Assembly (NCBI RefSeq): GCF_965363235.1
Contig: NC_134846.1
Location: 58,827,121 to 58,891,120, forward strand
Origin: Mytilus galloprovincialis
Taxonomy: Eukaryota; Mollusca; Bivalvia; Mytilida; Mytilidae
Direction of reading: 5' to 3'
DNA length: 64,000 nt
The notes under the pieces were generated by a model. That model did not search any database. It saw only the letters and a list, made by a program, of their open reading frames with translations, and was not told the origin of the DNA. Both the position numbers and the translations under genes were made by a program. Position 1 is the first letter of the stretch; each line of letters opens with the position of its first letter. Shown here piece after piece: positions 1 through 13,600 of the stretch.

Positions 1-66
1 TGAGCTGATGATACCCTCGGGGACTGATAGTCCACCAGCAGAGGTATCGACCCAGTGATGTAAAAA
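1..66. repeat. Fragment of dispersed repeat family R1
   Basis: The opening bases (dinucleotide-rich 'ataccctcgggga...ccaccagcag...tcgacccagt') match, in diverged form, the start of the R1 copy at 9060-9130 in this window. Only the end of the repeat lies inside the window. No coding is visible. Confidence 0.5.
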
Positions 67-329
67 TATAAATCAACACGTTTTATAATTTATTGCGTCC
101 GAAGCGCTTTTCTGGATTTACCTTCATCAGGAACGCTCAAAGCCAAACATTCAAAGTAACCTTTGCGTGACCCTCTCATAAAAATCCGGTGATCGCAATA
201 CACATGGATCTGTCAATGAAAAAAACTTTATTCTGATTATACATGTTATACACGTGCTTCTTTGTTGATTGTTTACTTTAATCTTTACTACAATCGGTTA
301 ACTACGGCGTCAAAACTCGACAATTAATG

Positions 330-510
330 AGCTGCCATATTTTTACTTCATAACAGACAGAGAGAAAAAAATGACGATTAAACGATATTTTTGCACAGAA
401 GACTAAGTTTATGATATATGCATGCATTGGTTCAAGAATTGTATAAACATTATTTTTCACCAGTCACTCAATTTCATCATATGACTTTAAAGTGTTTTAA
501 AATAGCATCT
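330..510. repeat. Inverted copy of a repeat also at 26045-26275
   Basis: Read on the reverse strand, this stretch matches 26045-26275 with scattered differences. Shared blocks include the CACCAGTCACTC motif, 'cacagaagactaagtttatgat' (in part) and 'gagctgccat'. It is a dispersed non-coding repeat of unknown class. Positions 511-1195 between this and the next repeat show nothing I can identify. Confidence 0.6.
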
Positions 511-1195
511 TTACATGAAAGCCTTTTAGAAGCTACAAACTGATATCCAAGCAAGTCTGGGAAAAACCTGATTATCTATTGGTTAAAATTGGCTTTAAAC
601 TATCTTTCTTTACATAAATAGAAGTACTATTAGAAAGATACGTCGTGTGTTTTCTATTGCACTTAAGCGGTTTTGGGTGTCAATTTGTGGTTCGTATGAT
701 TTCAGCTTGTCATTGGTTAAAATAAGATTATGACGTCATATGTTCTTGCTTTACTCTGAAATTCCTACTGTGATATCATGAAAAAAGTCAACTATGTATA
801 ATTACCTTAAATAGAAAAAACGACATTAGAATAGAAGGGATAAGATGGTCTGCATAACAGCTAAAAATCATAAGAAAAATAAACTACACCACCAAATATC
901 ATGCTTTGCGATATTTTCTCACTCTCGACAACTATATTTGAAAACTTAAAGATTTCACTTTCTCGATTGATAAAATCTATATTTATTGCTGTATGTTGCA
1001 TAATAAATGAAATTAAGACGTTTGGGATGATTACGAAATTTATCATATAAATCATATGTAAATAATGAAATTCTTCATTGAAGCAAAGTTAAGTATATTG
1101 CTGAGACTTCCTAGTTTTCCACGAAACCTCTTTCTAAATTATTAACATCTATTTTATCAGCAATCAAAGACGGGCTTTGAATAAAGGCAACAGTA

Positions 1196-1735
1196 GTATA
1201 CCGATGTTCAAAACTCATAAATCCATGGACAAAAAACAAAATCGGGGTAACAAACTAAAACTGAGGGAAACGCATTAAATATAAGAGGAGAACAACGACA
1301 CAACATTAAAATGTAACACACACAGAAACGGACTAAGCATTAGACAAAATCCTATGAGAATAACAAATATAACATCAAAACCAAATACATGAATTTGGGA
1401 TAGATAAGTACCGTGACGCGTCTTATAGTAATGTGAATTCACACTCAAAAATAAGAGAAAACAAACGACACAACGGAAACACAACGTTAAAATGTAACAC
1501 ACACAGAAACGAACTATAATATAACAATGGTCATATTCCTGACTTGGTACAGGACATTTTTAAAGGAAAAAATGGTGGGTTGAACCTGGTTTTGTGGCAT
1601 GCCAAACCTCTCTCTTTTATTACCATGTGAAATATAACATTAAAATGACAACACAACATTACAGGACTACAATAGAAATAAATAGGAGAACAATTGACAA
1701 AGAAACACACGAATAATAGCTAACAAAAGGCAACA
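1196..1735. repeat. Dispersed mussel-type repeat R2
   Basis: AT-rich sequence with blocks that recur in the window: 'gtaacaaactaaaac', 'aagaggagaacaac', 'gacttggtacagg' and 'aatggtgggttgaacctgg'. Partial copies lie at 18530-18645 (first block), and at 4035-4190, 5795-6010, 12715-12815, 21965-22045 and (reversed) 35050-35245 (second block). The open frames inside are short and unlike any protein I know. The class of element is unknown. Confidence 0.55.
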
Positions 1736-1905
1736 GAAGTGCATTTTGTCCACACAAGACTTACCAGTGACGCCCAGATACAAAAGTTTGAAAGCCGGAA
1801 CAAGTACAAATTTGAACAGCATCGAGGACCAAAAGTTCAAAAAGGTTGTGCCAAAAACGGCCAGGGTTTTCTGTTAGGTACCAGAACATCCCTATTATTT
1901 AGAAT
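1736..1905 (+). repeat. R1-related repeat fragment
   Basis: The block around 1815-1870 ('ccaaaagttcaaaaaggttgtgccaaa...') is a diverged plus-strand version of the sequence coding KFQKVVPNTAK in the R1 copies at 9069-9302 and 9673-9945 (minus strand). It is degraded, but the reading direction is consistent. Confidence 0.5.
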
Positions 1906-2064
1906 AATTTATACTTTTGCAAACAATAGATTTTATAAAATGACTATACAAAAGATATATGATAAAACTGAAGTATTAACTAATTACAGGAAACAACCGA
2001 AAAATATTACATAACCCGACAAAATGTACAAAAAATAGACACATCCGAATAAGTTAAAACCTCA

Positions 2065-2195
2065 ACGCCAAGTGACGTCATATTTGAAATTGTAAAAAAA
2101 TGACAAAAAAATTACGTCACATTTGAATTTGTAAAACAGATCATCAAAAAATGAAAAATGACGTCACATTTGAATGAATAAGATAGTTTAAAGTT
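2065..2195. repeat. Short tandem repeats carrying TGACGTCA-like motifs
   Basis: Three imperfect units of about 45-55 bp, each with a (T/A)GACGTCA(C/T)ATTTGAA core followed by an A-rich stretch. TGACGTCA is the CRE palindrome, but here it is part of a repeat next to the retroelement fragment. No gene-regulatory role is implied. Confidence 0.6.
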
Positions 2196-2224
2196 ATTGT
2201 AAAACTGCCTATTCTAGAGGTGGC

Positions 2225-3560
2225 GTGAATCAGATGTGGATTCTTAAAAATTCCAAAGACCTTTTGGAGTACATACAATTTAACTCTCTTTCATCTTTTA
2301 ATAGTATTAAAACATTTGACTTTTCTACACTTTACACAAGTATTTCACAATCAAAACTAAAAGACAAATTGAAAGAGTTGCTATTGCTTTGTTTAATAAA
2401 AAAGAATGGCCAACGTAGATACAAGTATCTTGTCTTAGGGAGGGATATATTCTACTTTGTAAAGAATCACTATGATTCAAACAAAAATTCTCTGAAACTG
2501 ACATTATCAAGATGCTAGATTTCTTGATTGACAACATATTATTTGTTACATTCGGAGGACGTGTTTTTTTCAACAGTCTGTCGGCATTACAATGGGAACA
2601 AATTGTGACCTTCTTCTTGCCGACTTATTTCTTTATTATTATGAGGCGGACTTCATACAGGAACTTCTTAGGAAGAAAGATAAGAAGTTAGCTGTATCCT
2701 TTAACTCTTCTACCCGCTATATAGATGGTGTTCTTTCACCAAATAATTCAAAATTTGGTGACTATGTTGAACGCATCTATCCTGTCGAACTAGAGATAAA
2801 GGACACAACAGATACAGTTAAGTCGGCCTCATATCTTGACTTACATCTAGAATTTGACAATAGGGGTCGGTTGAAAACAAACTTTACGACAAAAGAGATG
2901 ATTTCAGCTTTCCAATTGAGAACTTTCCATTTCTAAATAGCAACATTCCAGCAGCACCTGCATACGGTGTATATATCTCCTTATTGATACGATATTCCCA
3001 TTCTTGCATTTCCTATCATGATTTTCTTGATAGAGGGCTGCTGCTGCTCACAAGGAAGCTATGTAACCAAGAGTTACAAATGGTGAAGTTGAAATCGATC
3101 TTTCGTAAATTTTACGGACGCCATCACCAGTTGGTTGACCGTTATGGAATAACCGTTTCTCAAATGATATTTGATATGTTCCTTACATCGTAACTGCAAT
3201 CCCTTTCCTTTTCATGAACGTGACCTATCGAATAAGACTATTTACCCTTTTTGTTACAATATGAGCAACACGACGGGTGCCACATGTCGAGCAGTCTGCT
3301 TACCCTTCCGGAGCAACTGAGATCACCCCTAGTTTTTGGTGGGGTTTCTGTTGCTTATTCTTTGGTTTTCTATGTTGTGTCATGTGTACTATTGTTTGTC
3401 TGTTTGTCTTTTTCATTTTTAGCCATAGCGTTGTCAGTTTATTTTCGATTTATGAGTTTAACTGTTCCTCAGGTATCTTTCGTCCCTCTTTTATGATATT
3501 TCTTGCTATTGAACAATTTGCTTCTGGATCTCTTGTGTGGTGCCAACAGCTTTTCTGGAT
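2225..3560 (+). mobile_element. Penelope-like retroelement fragment (reverse transcriptase and 3' tail), decayed
   Basis: Reverse-transcriptase-like peptides appear in order in different frames: FDFSTLYTSI (about 2310-2345), then GTNCDLLLADLFLYYYEADF (about 2592-2650), then a YIDD-box-like RYIDGVLSPNN (about 2720-2755), then SASYLDLHLEFDNRGRLKTN (about 2825-2885) and FRKFYGRHHQLVDRYGI (about 3105-3160). The FDF-TLYT block with the LADLFLY box is typical of Penelope-like reverse transcriptases. The frame is broken more than once and no endonuclease domain is seen, so this is a dead copy. The tail 3250-3560 recurs at 17195-17350 and 18385-18480. Confidence 0.65.
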
Positions 3561-4675
3561 GCGTAAGCTTTAATCTTAAAAATTACAGAGACATTTGACA
3601 ATCACATTATGCAAGAACAAATTGCAAAGATAAATCCTGTGATTAGAAAATTATTCAAAGAAAGAATTCGAACTCATAACCGCAGAGATGACAAACAAGT
3701 CTTTATTTTGAAATTGGTTATTTTTAATTTGGTTTTTTTTTTGTTAACATTTATAGATTATAGTGAGATATTTCAGCTGTAATCAATGAATATTATTTTC
3801 ACAATTCAAACCTAATTCCAGTTTTCTTTACAACCGCCCCTTTAAAGATAATTCTTTTTTAAATAAAAAGTATATCTTTTTCAATTTTAACTATCCATCT
3901 TTTTTAACCCGCTATTGATTTTGATATACATAACAACCACCCATGTGACTAATATAATTGTGTAAGATTTAAACATAATAAAAGTCGAAACTGTACATAT
4001 GACTTTTAAAGTGACTTTCATGGGAATAACTTACAAAAAAGTAAAATCACTGAACTCCGAATTCAAAAAGAAAAGTTTCTAATCAAATGGCATCATCAAA
4101 AGCTCATACACATCAAACAAATGAATAACAACTGTCATATTTCTGACTTGATGCAAAGTGTGTTATAGAAAGTTTTTTGAAATACAATACAACGACAAAA
4201 ATAAACAAGTAAGTTTTCTTTCCAATATAAAATTAACTTTATACTCTAATATTATTAGAGGTATTCATGTACTAAGGAAACTTTTACAGAAAACAACAAG
4301 GGAACACGAATATTAGGCCAACGAGACCCCATCACAAAAATGCATGTTAATATAAACAGGAAACCTCTGACAAAAATACACTATTATTGCCCATAATAAT
4401 ATATCCGACATCATATACTACAAAACAGATTTATGTCATCTATATCAATTATAATATTTAAATACAAAATACTACGGAAACTGAGTACAGTTAACTAAAA
4501 CAAGGAAACTTGATTTCATCAATCTATTTTTATTGATATTTTAATCGATAACATATGACTTTAATCATACATTTTAGCATGTGATAACAAAATTCCAAAA
4601 ACTATAAGCTATAACATTGGAAAATCCAGTCCATTTGTTGTTAATGGAGGGACAATACATCTGCTAATAAAAAGA
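3561..4675. other. Intergenic upstream of SLC15A4, with R2 fragment
   Basis: AT-rich, no open frame of note. Positions 4035-4190 hold an R2 block ('aaatggcatcatcaaaagctcatacacatcaaacaaatgaataacaactg', in part). The SLC15A4 promoter and 5' UTR should lie near the right end, but I see no clear TATA box. Confidence 0.5.
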
Positions 4676-7600
4676 ATGTCTTCCATCGTACAAAATAATG
4701 CCACAGAACCATTGTTGGCAGGTACTGAAGATAATGGTGAAGGAAATCCTGATTCAACTGGATACGGTTCTATCGAGGAAAGACCTCGTTTTACAAGGAA
4801 TAAGCTGTTCATAGTTGGATGTATTCTGATGACCGAATTATGTGAACGTTTGACATATTACAGTGTGATAGCCAATTTGATATTGTTTTGTACTTCTACT
4901 TTGGATATTTCTTCGACTGGTGCAGCAAGAATCAGTTTAATATTTTCTGGTTCGTTTAATATTACATTTCTTGATGCTTTTTAAGATAATGAAAGATATC
5001 AGCTCAATAGATGCTTAACACTATATGTTTGTTTTCTAACCACCTATTGCACAAGTATAAGTATAGGTGTGTTTTGTTCAAGAAAATATTTTCATGTTGT
5101 CTTCTTTTTGCTATTTATTAAAAAATTTCTTTCTTTTTCAGCTTTTCTAGGTGTCACATCACCAATTCTTTAAATAAAATTTAGTTCACATGTTAAGCTA
5201 GTCGCACTTTGACAGAAATAATGTGCTCAGCGTTGCTGTTATCTAAATTAGCAAGCTAATTTTCAAGAAGTAATTTGTGGCTGCATTAGAAATTTAAATT
5301 TATTTTGACAATTTTGAGTAGAAATGTCCGAGAAGTGCTTAAACTTTCATTACAATTTTTCTGTAGATGTGCTATATAAAAGGCTGATTTTGATTTTCAG
5401 AAAACCAGGGTCAATTTAAGTAGTTAGTCACTTCCGAAAGGTTAAGTTAGAAGATGATATTATACAATTCAGAATATATAAGATTTTCATAAAGTCAATC
5501 TTAAGGGTGATTTTTTAAAGAGGTGTGAAAAGTGAAAAATACATAGTTGAAAATATAAGGGTCTGAATGAGATATACAGAATAGAGTATAATTGACAAAA
5601 TAATTAAAAAAAAAATGAAAAAATTAAGCATAGAGAATTTACCAGTGATAAAATATAAAGAATAATATGCATTAACAATTAAAAAATATAAAAAGGAACA
5701 CAAACAAATCCAGACCCTTTTACACAAATATACATACTAACTGAATTGATAGCATGGCATAAAATAAAGGTAATACCGAACACAGAGAAATATTCAAAAC
5801 AGAAAGTCATTAATCGAATGGCAAAATCAAAAGCTCAAACACATCAAACGAATGGATAACAACTGCCATACTCCTGACTTGATACAGACATTTTCTTATG
5901 TAGAAAATGGTGGGTTAAACCTGGTTTAATCTAGCTAAACATCCCACTTGCATGAGAGGCGCATAAAATTACCTTACATTTACAATGATGTGTATAAACA
6001 AACCGAACAGACATAAAATGTAATTTGTCAAAATAGTGATACAACAGTCAACATAATGATTGTGTTACAATCTTAATCACTCTAAAATAAACAAATGTGT
6101 GAGAAAAAAACAAAAAGGCATATAAACGAATAACATAAGTAGTAGATGTATTGTGATGTTTGGTAAATTTTAATCTATAAACATCATTATTAATTTAGAA
6201 TAAACATCAATTTTCTGTTGAACTATTGTGCTCGGTAGTTATTTTTGGAATACATTTCAATAATCGTAATTTTTAAAAAAATATATCGTAATATTAAAAA
6301 AAAAACAATTCAGGCTGGTTGCAATGGTTCAGATTTATTGAGGTTTGTTGCGATACAAAAGAATGTTTTTTTATATATATTTCAGGTTCGGTATTCATTG
6401 TGCCAATTTTTGGAGGATATGTGGCAGACGCTTTCGTTGGAAAGTTTAACATAATATTAGGATGTGGACTAATTTACGTCATCGGTGAGTATTTATATTA
6501 AGTTGTCAAATGTAAGGGTAATGTGACAACCATGATCCATACTTGTAATTACATTTGTGGAAATAAAAGGATAGAAAATACATTTTGGAAAAGTATAACA
6601 AATTAAATCATACATTTTTTAAGGTCCACTTATCCATCGTATTTGCATATCTTACACAGATTTAAATACTTTCTTTTTTATAATGTTTGATATTCTTGCA
6701 ATTAAGAAAAAAATGGCTTATGCACAGATTTCTTTCCTAATTAAAGATTTAGAAGGCTTTATTTGGATTTGCTATATTGTTCTATTTGATTTTTTTATGG
6801 AATTTTCATGCCATATCTTTGTTTTTCCCATATTAATTTTGTCACAACTTTTCTTAGTGGCATTATTAGGAAGCTCGATTTCTTCATTGACAACATATAT
6901 TTATGCTTGGAGAACGAGTTTTTCAATTTACAATCGGCATTTCCACGGGAATCAACTGTGTACATCATCTTACCGTACCGATTTGTTCCTTTATTTGTAC
7001 GAGGCAGACTTCCTACAGGAGCTTCTTTTGCATTCCCCTATATGGATGAAGTTTTCTTACTTAGTAATTCAATGTGTTGCGACTATGTTGAGCGCATTTA
7101 TCCCATCGAACGTGGGATAAAGTACAAATACAGTTAGCTCTACCTGGTATATTGACTAACATCTAGAAATTGAAAACAAGGGTCGGTTGATACTTTCAAG
7201 AATAACTTGTTTAAGCGATTATAGACAACACTATGGCAATAGAGGAAATGACGAATGACGAAAAACAAAAAAATTCCAAAACCAACATACTGTGGATTCA
7301 TTTATTTTCGTGGGTATCAATTTTTGTGGATTGCTGAAAACTTGCATATTCATGGATATTTGATTTCGTTGTTTTGTCGATCTCTGTATACAAAGCATAT
7401 TGGAAAAATGTTTCCGCGCCTAATAAGATAAGATTCATAATTTCTTTTGAAGTTCTCATAACATAAAAGCAAGGTCAAACATTTCGTAAATCACTTACCT
7501 AAAAGTTTAAGGTTACGTATAAAACGGGAAGATAGGAAAGCCGACACCATGGCGTTTGTCATAAACTGTTCTGGTTGATGTGTATTGAAATTTATTAAAA

Positions 7601-10600
7601 ATTGTATTTTGTAGACTGTTATTGGTCTGTTTGTCAAATTATTTTTGCCATGACATTGGCAGTCCGTTGTATGATTTTCACTATCCCTTCAGTATCATCT
7701 GCCTCTGTTTTAGTCAAATTAAGACATTAAACTTTATGCAAGCTTCTTGTCGCTTTAGATTCTGAACTTCATCTAGATATGAAGGATATATAAGCACTGA
7801 CGGGTGTAATGAAAATAACAGAATAAATATAACAGTATGAGAAATTGAAAAAAAAAAGGTTGAATATTTTTTTTATTCTTTTCTTTTTGTGTTATTTTAT
7901 AAATTCTGTTTTATGTGAGTTCTCGAAGGTGTCGTATAGTATGCTTTCACAAATGTGACATGTTACTGAAAGAAAATCCAACTGTTATTTGTATATAAAA
8001 CAAGCAATACCTTGAACTATCCATCATGATATCCCTAATTATGTATCTTGTTCTCAATGTCTTTTATAGGATTAGTTTTACTACCAGCATCGGCTGTTGA
8101 CTACAAGAATAATTGGTTTGGACTTCATAACAAAATATCTACTGTAAGTATTCCAAATACTGGGACAATGTAGTGAAAACAGGTCCCCTTCACAGTTCAT
8201 AATAAACGATTCCAATGTTAAAAACATGAATAGATCAATAATACAAATTGAAAAATATCATGGTTTTGTTTACACACTATATTGTTACAAAATGCAAATG
8301 TTGGTAGGAATGTTTTATAATCCAAATGTAATGTATCTCACCAAAATAACAAATTAAATATATGAAATATTGTATCGTTTAAATCACAATTTTTGTCGAG
8401 AACACAAATAGGGTTCTGCAGATCAAAGACTTCATTGTAGTTTTACTAGACATGTTAGAATAGCTATTTAGCTTACATGGTTAACAAAAATCTTTTATAA
8501 TATCACAGGAAACAAGAAGAGGATTGTTCTTGTCATCACTTGTCCTAATTGCTATAGGGACTGGAGGTATAAAATCTAATGTTGGACCATTTGGTGCTCA
8601 ACAGGTTGAAAATCTGGGACCAAAAGCTGTGCAATCTTTCTTTAATTGGTAAATGTCTAACTATAAGTCAAGTCCTAGTTTTAGGGGTAAAATGTGTATC
8701 GTTATCCAGCATCTACAAATATAAAGCAGTTCTAAACAATAAAAAAAGTATTATACCAAATATTAAATTCTAAGCATTCCAGAGTCTAAACTTAACAAAA
8801 ACTACGCAATATTTGTCAATTAGTTTAAACAACTAAAACTAGTAACTTCAGGTACAGTAACACTTGCCAGAGTTAAATCAATAATAGTGCAATAATAACT
8901 AGTTTAATACCCGCTAAAACCCTTAACTCGAGCGAGACCTGCTCTTCACAACAGAGTGCATGCACCACCGCCGCCAGACTTAATCCAATAAGTAACAATA
9001 CGGTATATAACAAAATTGTTAAATTTACTGATCAGACGACTTTTATGTACCTTTGATAACTATTTACACTACTGGGTCGATGCCACTGCTGGTGGACGTT
9101 TCGTCCCCGAGGGTATCACCAGCCCAGTAGTCAACACTTCGGCCTTGACATGAATATCAATAATGTGGTCATTTTTATAAATTTCCTGTTTACAAAACTT
9201 TGCATTTATCGAAAAACTAAGGGTTTTCTTATCCCAGGCATAGATTACCTTAGCCGTATTTGGCACAATTTTTTGGAATTTTGGTTCCTCAATGTTCTTC
9301 AACTTTGTACTTGTTTGGCTTTATAAATATTTTGATATGAGCGTTACTGATAAGTCTTATGTAGACGAAACGCGCGTCTGGCGTACTAAATTATAATCCT
9401 GGTACTATGGTATTATGTTGTCCTAAGCTCTAAGACCTCGAAACACGTCTCTTATGAATTTGTAAAGTAACGATCAACGAAAATATGGTAATCGTAAAAT
9501 ATCTGTTGAGTGGTTTTCACTCTTTCTTCTTTTACATAAAATAGATCTTTACCAAGAGGAGCACATATAATGTATAATTCAAGGCCAGTAGACAATATTC
9601 AAGAGGCAAAGAAACAGTTGCTACTGAGAATTGGAAAGTTACAATATATATTAGTAGATGTATTCAGCTAAGTCATGAAAATTGCCAAAATAACGATTGT
9701 ATTGCAATATTCAAGTACCCAAGCTTAAGGCTAAATAAGGACATATACTCCGAGGGTATCACCAGGCCAGTAGTTAACACTTCGGGGTTGACATGAATAT
9801 CAATAATGTGGTCATTTTTATAAATTTCCTGTTTACAAAACTTAGAATTTTTCGAAAAACTAAGGATTTTCTTATCCCAGGCATAGATTACCTTAGCCGT
9901 ATTTGGCACAACTTTTTGGAATTTTGGATCCTCAATGCTCTTCAACTTTGTACTTGTTTTGCTTTATAAATATTTTGATATGAGCGTCACTGATGAGTCT
10001 TATGTAGACGAAACGCGCGTCTGGCGTACTTAATTACAATCCTGGTACTTTTGTAACTATAAACATAAACATTCTAACTTTTTATTATAAATTCGATCAA
10101 TGTCCGATCAAAATGGCTAACAATAGCTAACTATCATAGAATATTTATTGTAGTCAGACTTATTGTATTTTCGAATTATCATATTTTATTTATGTTATAG
10201 GTTTTATTGGTTTATAAATGTCGGTGCTATAATTGCCTACTCCGGTGTAGCAGCCGTACAACAAGACGTTGGATTCGATGTTGGTTTTCTCATACCATTA
10301 ATAAGCATGATACTAGCACTTGTTATTTTCGTGCTGAATAAATCAAAGTATATTTCTTTGCCTGTTAAAGGTAACAGCGATATTGTTATCTCTCGTATAT
10401 ATTGATACAAACGTATATTAAGATGAACTTTACGTATTGCATTACGAAAATAAAGTATGCTACTTATTTCTATGGGAAAGACACATATTTTGGGATAACA
10501 AGAGACGGAAGATTCTAAGTAGTCATTCATAACTAATAAGTCGAATTAAACAGACAAGGAAAGGTGACGAAAAGGCGTTCAAGTACACACAACAATAAAA

Positions 10601-13600
10601 AAAAAACCAGAGTAAGCAACACGAAATCCAACTAACAATAGAGTTGATATCAGATAGTCTGGAAGGTTAAAATCGAGCAAAAAAAGACAGGATTATGGCT
10701 TTTGAATGACAAACAATGATAGCTTTTAATATCATAAAACCAAAACTCACTTAAAGTTGAATTTTACCTAATGGAGTTGCAACCAATGTTATGTAAAACT
10801 ATGTAGTTGATCAATTAGGAATTAACAAGAAAAAAGTATCAGTTCTTTCAAACTACTGCTGAAACATTAGCTACCTTATGAATGGTACATTCGGGCCCTT
10901 GTAATCTAACAGCGGCGCTACCTGTCTGGTCGTAGAAAAAAAAAGTTACGTAGATACCATTTGGTCAACATAAATTCTGGTTTGAAGTGATGATGCCTTG
11001 GTGGTTCATCAAATATTATATCATGTACAATACAAATAAAAGTAAGGGATAAGAAAAATGGTATACAAGGATAAAAAGGGAATGTTTATCCATGCAAAGA
11101 TACACTTCTACAGCAACAACATTTTATCTTTGAACATTTTACCATATATAAGCATGACTGTGCAACTTTGTCATTATGCCAACGGTAAAAGTAGATGGGT
11201 CGAACGGATGCATTTTTTTCCTATTTTCTATGCAGACGTCCGATGTTTTTTCATAGTACCTATCATCAGTAATAAAATATAAGAGCTAAAGGCTGATTCA
11301 TTATATAAGGAAATACTGTGGATTCCTTATTTTTCGTTGGATACCAATGTTCGTGGGTTTCGTTGGTACAGGTGAACCACAAACTTAAACGTTCAACGAG
11401 ATACAAATTTCTACAAGGTTGTATGCAGACTTTAGCACAACCACGAAATCACAAATAAACGAAAAGGCCAGTTTTCGGCAATCCACGAAAATTGGTATCC
11501 ACGAAAACTACATTAATCCGCAAAATTTAAATTTATTTTAGGCAGTGTTCTCAAGGATACCATTGGTGTTTGTTGTGCTACCAGATGTAAGGGTTTCGAC
11601 CATGCAAGGGAAGATGAAGGTGGTCCATACAGTAATGAGATGGTAAACGGTGTAATAGCAGTTCTGCGTATTCTACCTGTATTTTTATTGATTATTGTGT
11701 ATTGGGCAATTTATTCACAGGTAAGTTTACAGAAATGAGTATTGCAAGAACTGCATTTTCCTAGCTAATCGAGTACAACTGACGATCTAACAATTTGAGA
11801 AATCATATTATAAAGGGTCTCACGACGTTTTATAAATTTCAGCAAATTGGATCTAAAATGTTCCTTAATCATTAGTCAGTATAACAGTTTTTGTGCCGTG
11901 TTCAAAAGTCCCATTATCGGAATTTTGAATCAAATTATAGTGTTACCTGGTGCAAAAAGTACTGTTATTTTTATTTACCCCTCTCTCTCAAATATTTCTC
12001 GTTTTAATATGGGGTTTTTTTATCAACAAAAAATTATCGATGTTACATGTCAAACACTCAGCATAATAGCTTTGTCTTTGATGATACAACTGTAATATAC
12101 AACAGTACCTGTTGTCGTTTACCTTCTAATGTGTATGTTGATATTACTTTTCAAACGGTGCAATATGTCATGAAATTTAAAATTTGAAGTATATATTGTG
12201 TAGAATTAATTTAAATCACAGTCTTGTTTATTGTCATCTGCAGCTATAGTTAATAATGATCATATCTTTTTAGATGGGTACAACATTTTTCTTGCAAGGT
12301 GAAAGAATGGATCTCAAAGTAGGGTCCGGCAATGTACCTGTTGCAGTGCTTAACATATTTGACACGATCATAATTATAGTTTTAATACCAATAATGGAAT
12401 CGTTGGTGTATCCATTTTTGACAAGGATCAACAGATCACCTTCGCATTTACAAAGAATGGGTAAAAGGACATTATGTATTTGATTATTAAGCATAACCAT
12501 ATTTTATACTTTATATGTTATTCATTCGATATTGAAGAACTTCCAGATGCTACTCAGTCTTTATAAAACGTCGCCAGTGTCTAAGTACAAAGTTTATGAA
12601 CCAGGGTACTGTTAAAGAACGTTTAGTTCTTTTTCTTAAAAAAAAGTTCATCGTAAGATACCAAGACTTTGTTGATAACAATTGCGTATCATTTTTACAA
12701 ATAGTACATGACAGTGTTCAAGAAAAGATTCAGTAATCAAAACGCAAAATCAAAAGCTCAAACACATCACACAAATGGATGGATACCAACTGTCATATTT
12801 CCTGACTGTGAACGGAAAAGTCATTGTAGTGTATATTCTGAATTTTATTAGTTATATATATTTCACATTCTTTTTAAGGAATTGGAATGATTTTCGCTGC
12901 AATGGCAATGTTTGTGGCAGGTATTCTGGAAATTTACAGAAAGAAGGATATAAGTATTATAGGCCAAAAACTTGCTGGTAACACATTTAATGCGTCATCT
13001 ATATCAGTATTTGCTCAAGTACCACAGTTTACCTTGATAGGTGCCAGTGAAGTGTTTACAAGTATATCAGGTAATTGTATTCATAGTATACATATACTTA
13101 CTTTGTTAAAACCTTTAATTTGAAAACTAGTAACTGGTTTCTTCAAACAAACATTTGGCTTTGAACGTTCCGATTGAAGGTTAACCTAGAAATGCGCTTC
13201 GGGCGCATTAATTCGCAAAGATTCTAGTCCATAGCTGGGTCAATATTGGGGGTAAGATCAAGATATGAGGCAGTACTTCTTGTTTTGGTCCATTCCTTAT
13301 CTCAAGTTTCCTGAGATATATTAGATACAAACATTTACAGAAAAGGGGTTTATTGAGTGACGAGAAATATTGTGTTTGTGTATGCCTGAAATATCACCTT
13401 TAAACAATACAATTTGTTCCTGATTGACCTATCGGGCCTATTTGACACGACACTGTCAGTGTATTTGTTATTCAGATTCTATTCTCAAATTTTACAAGAA
13501 AACGGTTTATTTTATGTGTTGCAACTGCTTTACCCTTACTTTAATTTCATAATTTTGCGAGATACGTATTGCTTTTACCATTTTTGTCACATTGATGCAT

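Noticed and set aside
2070-2185. TGACGTCA sites as a CRE-type promoter
   Set aside because: The motif is part of a short tandem repeat next to a dead retroelement and more than 2 kb from the nearest gene start.
12274-12500. Minus-strand frame opposite transporter exon 7
   Set aside because: Shadow of the SLC15A4 exon 12274-12460, which is in frame with the rest of the transporter.
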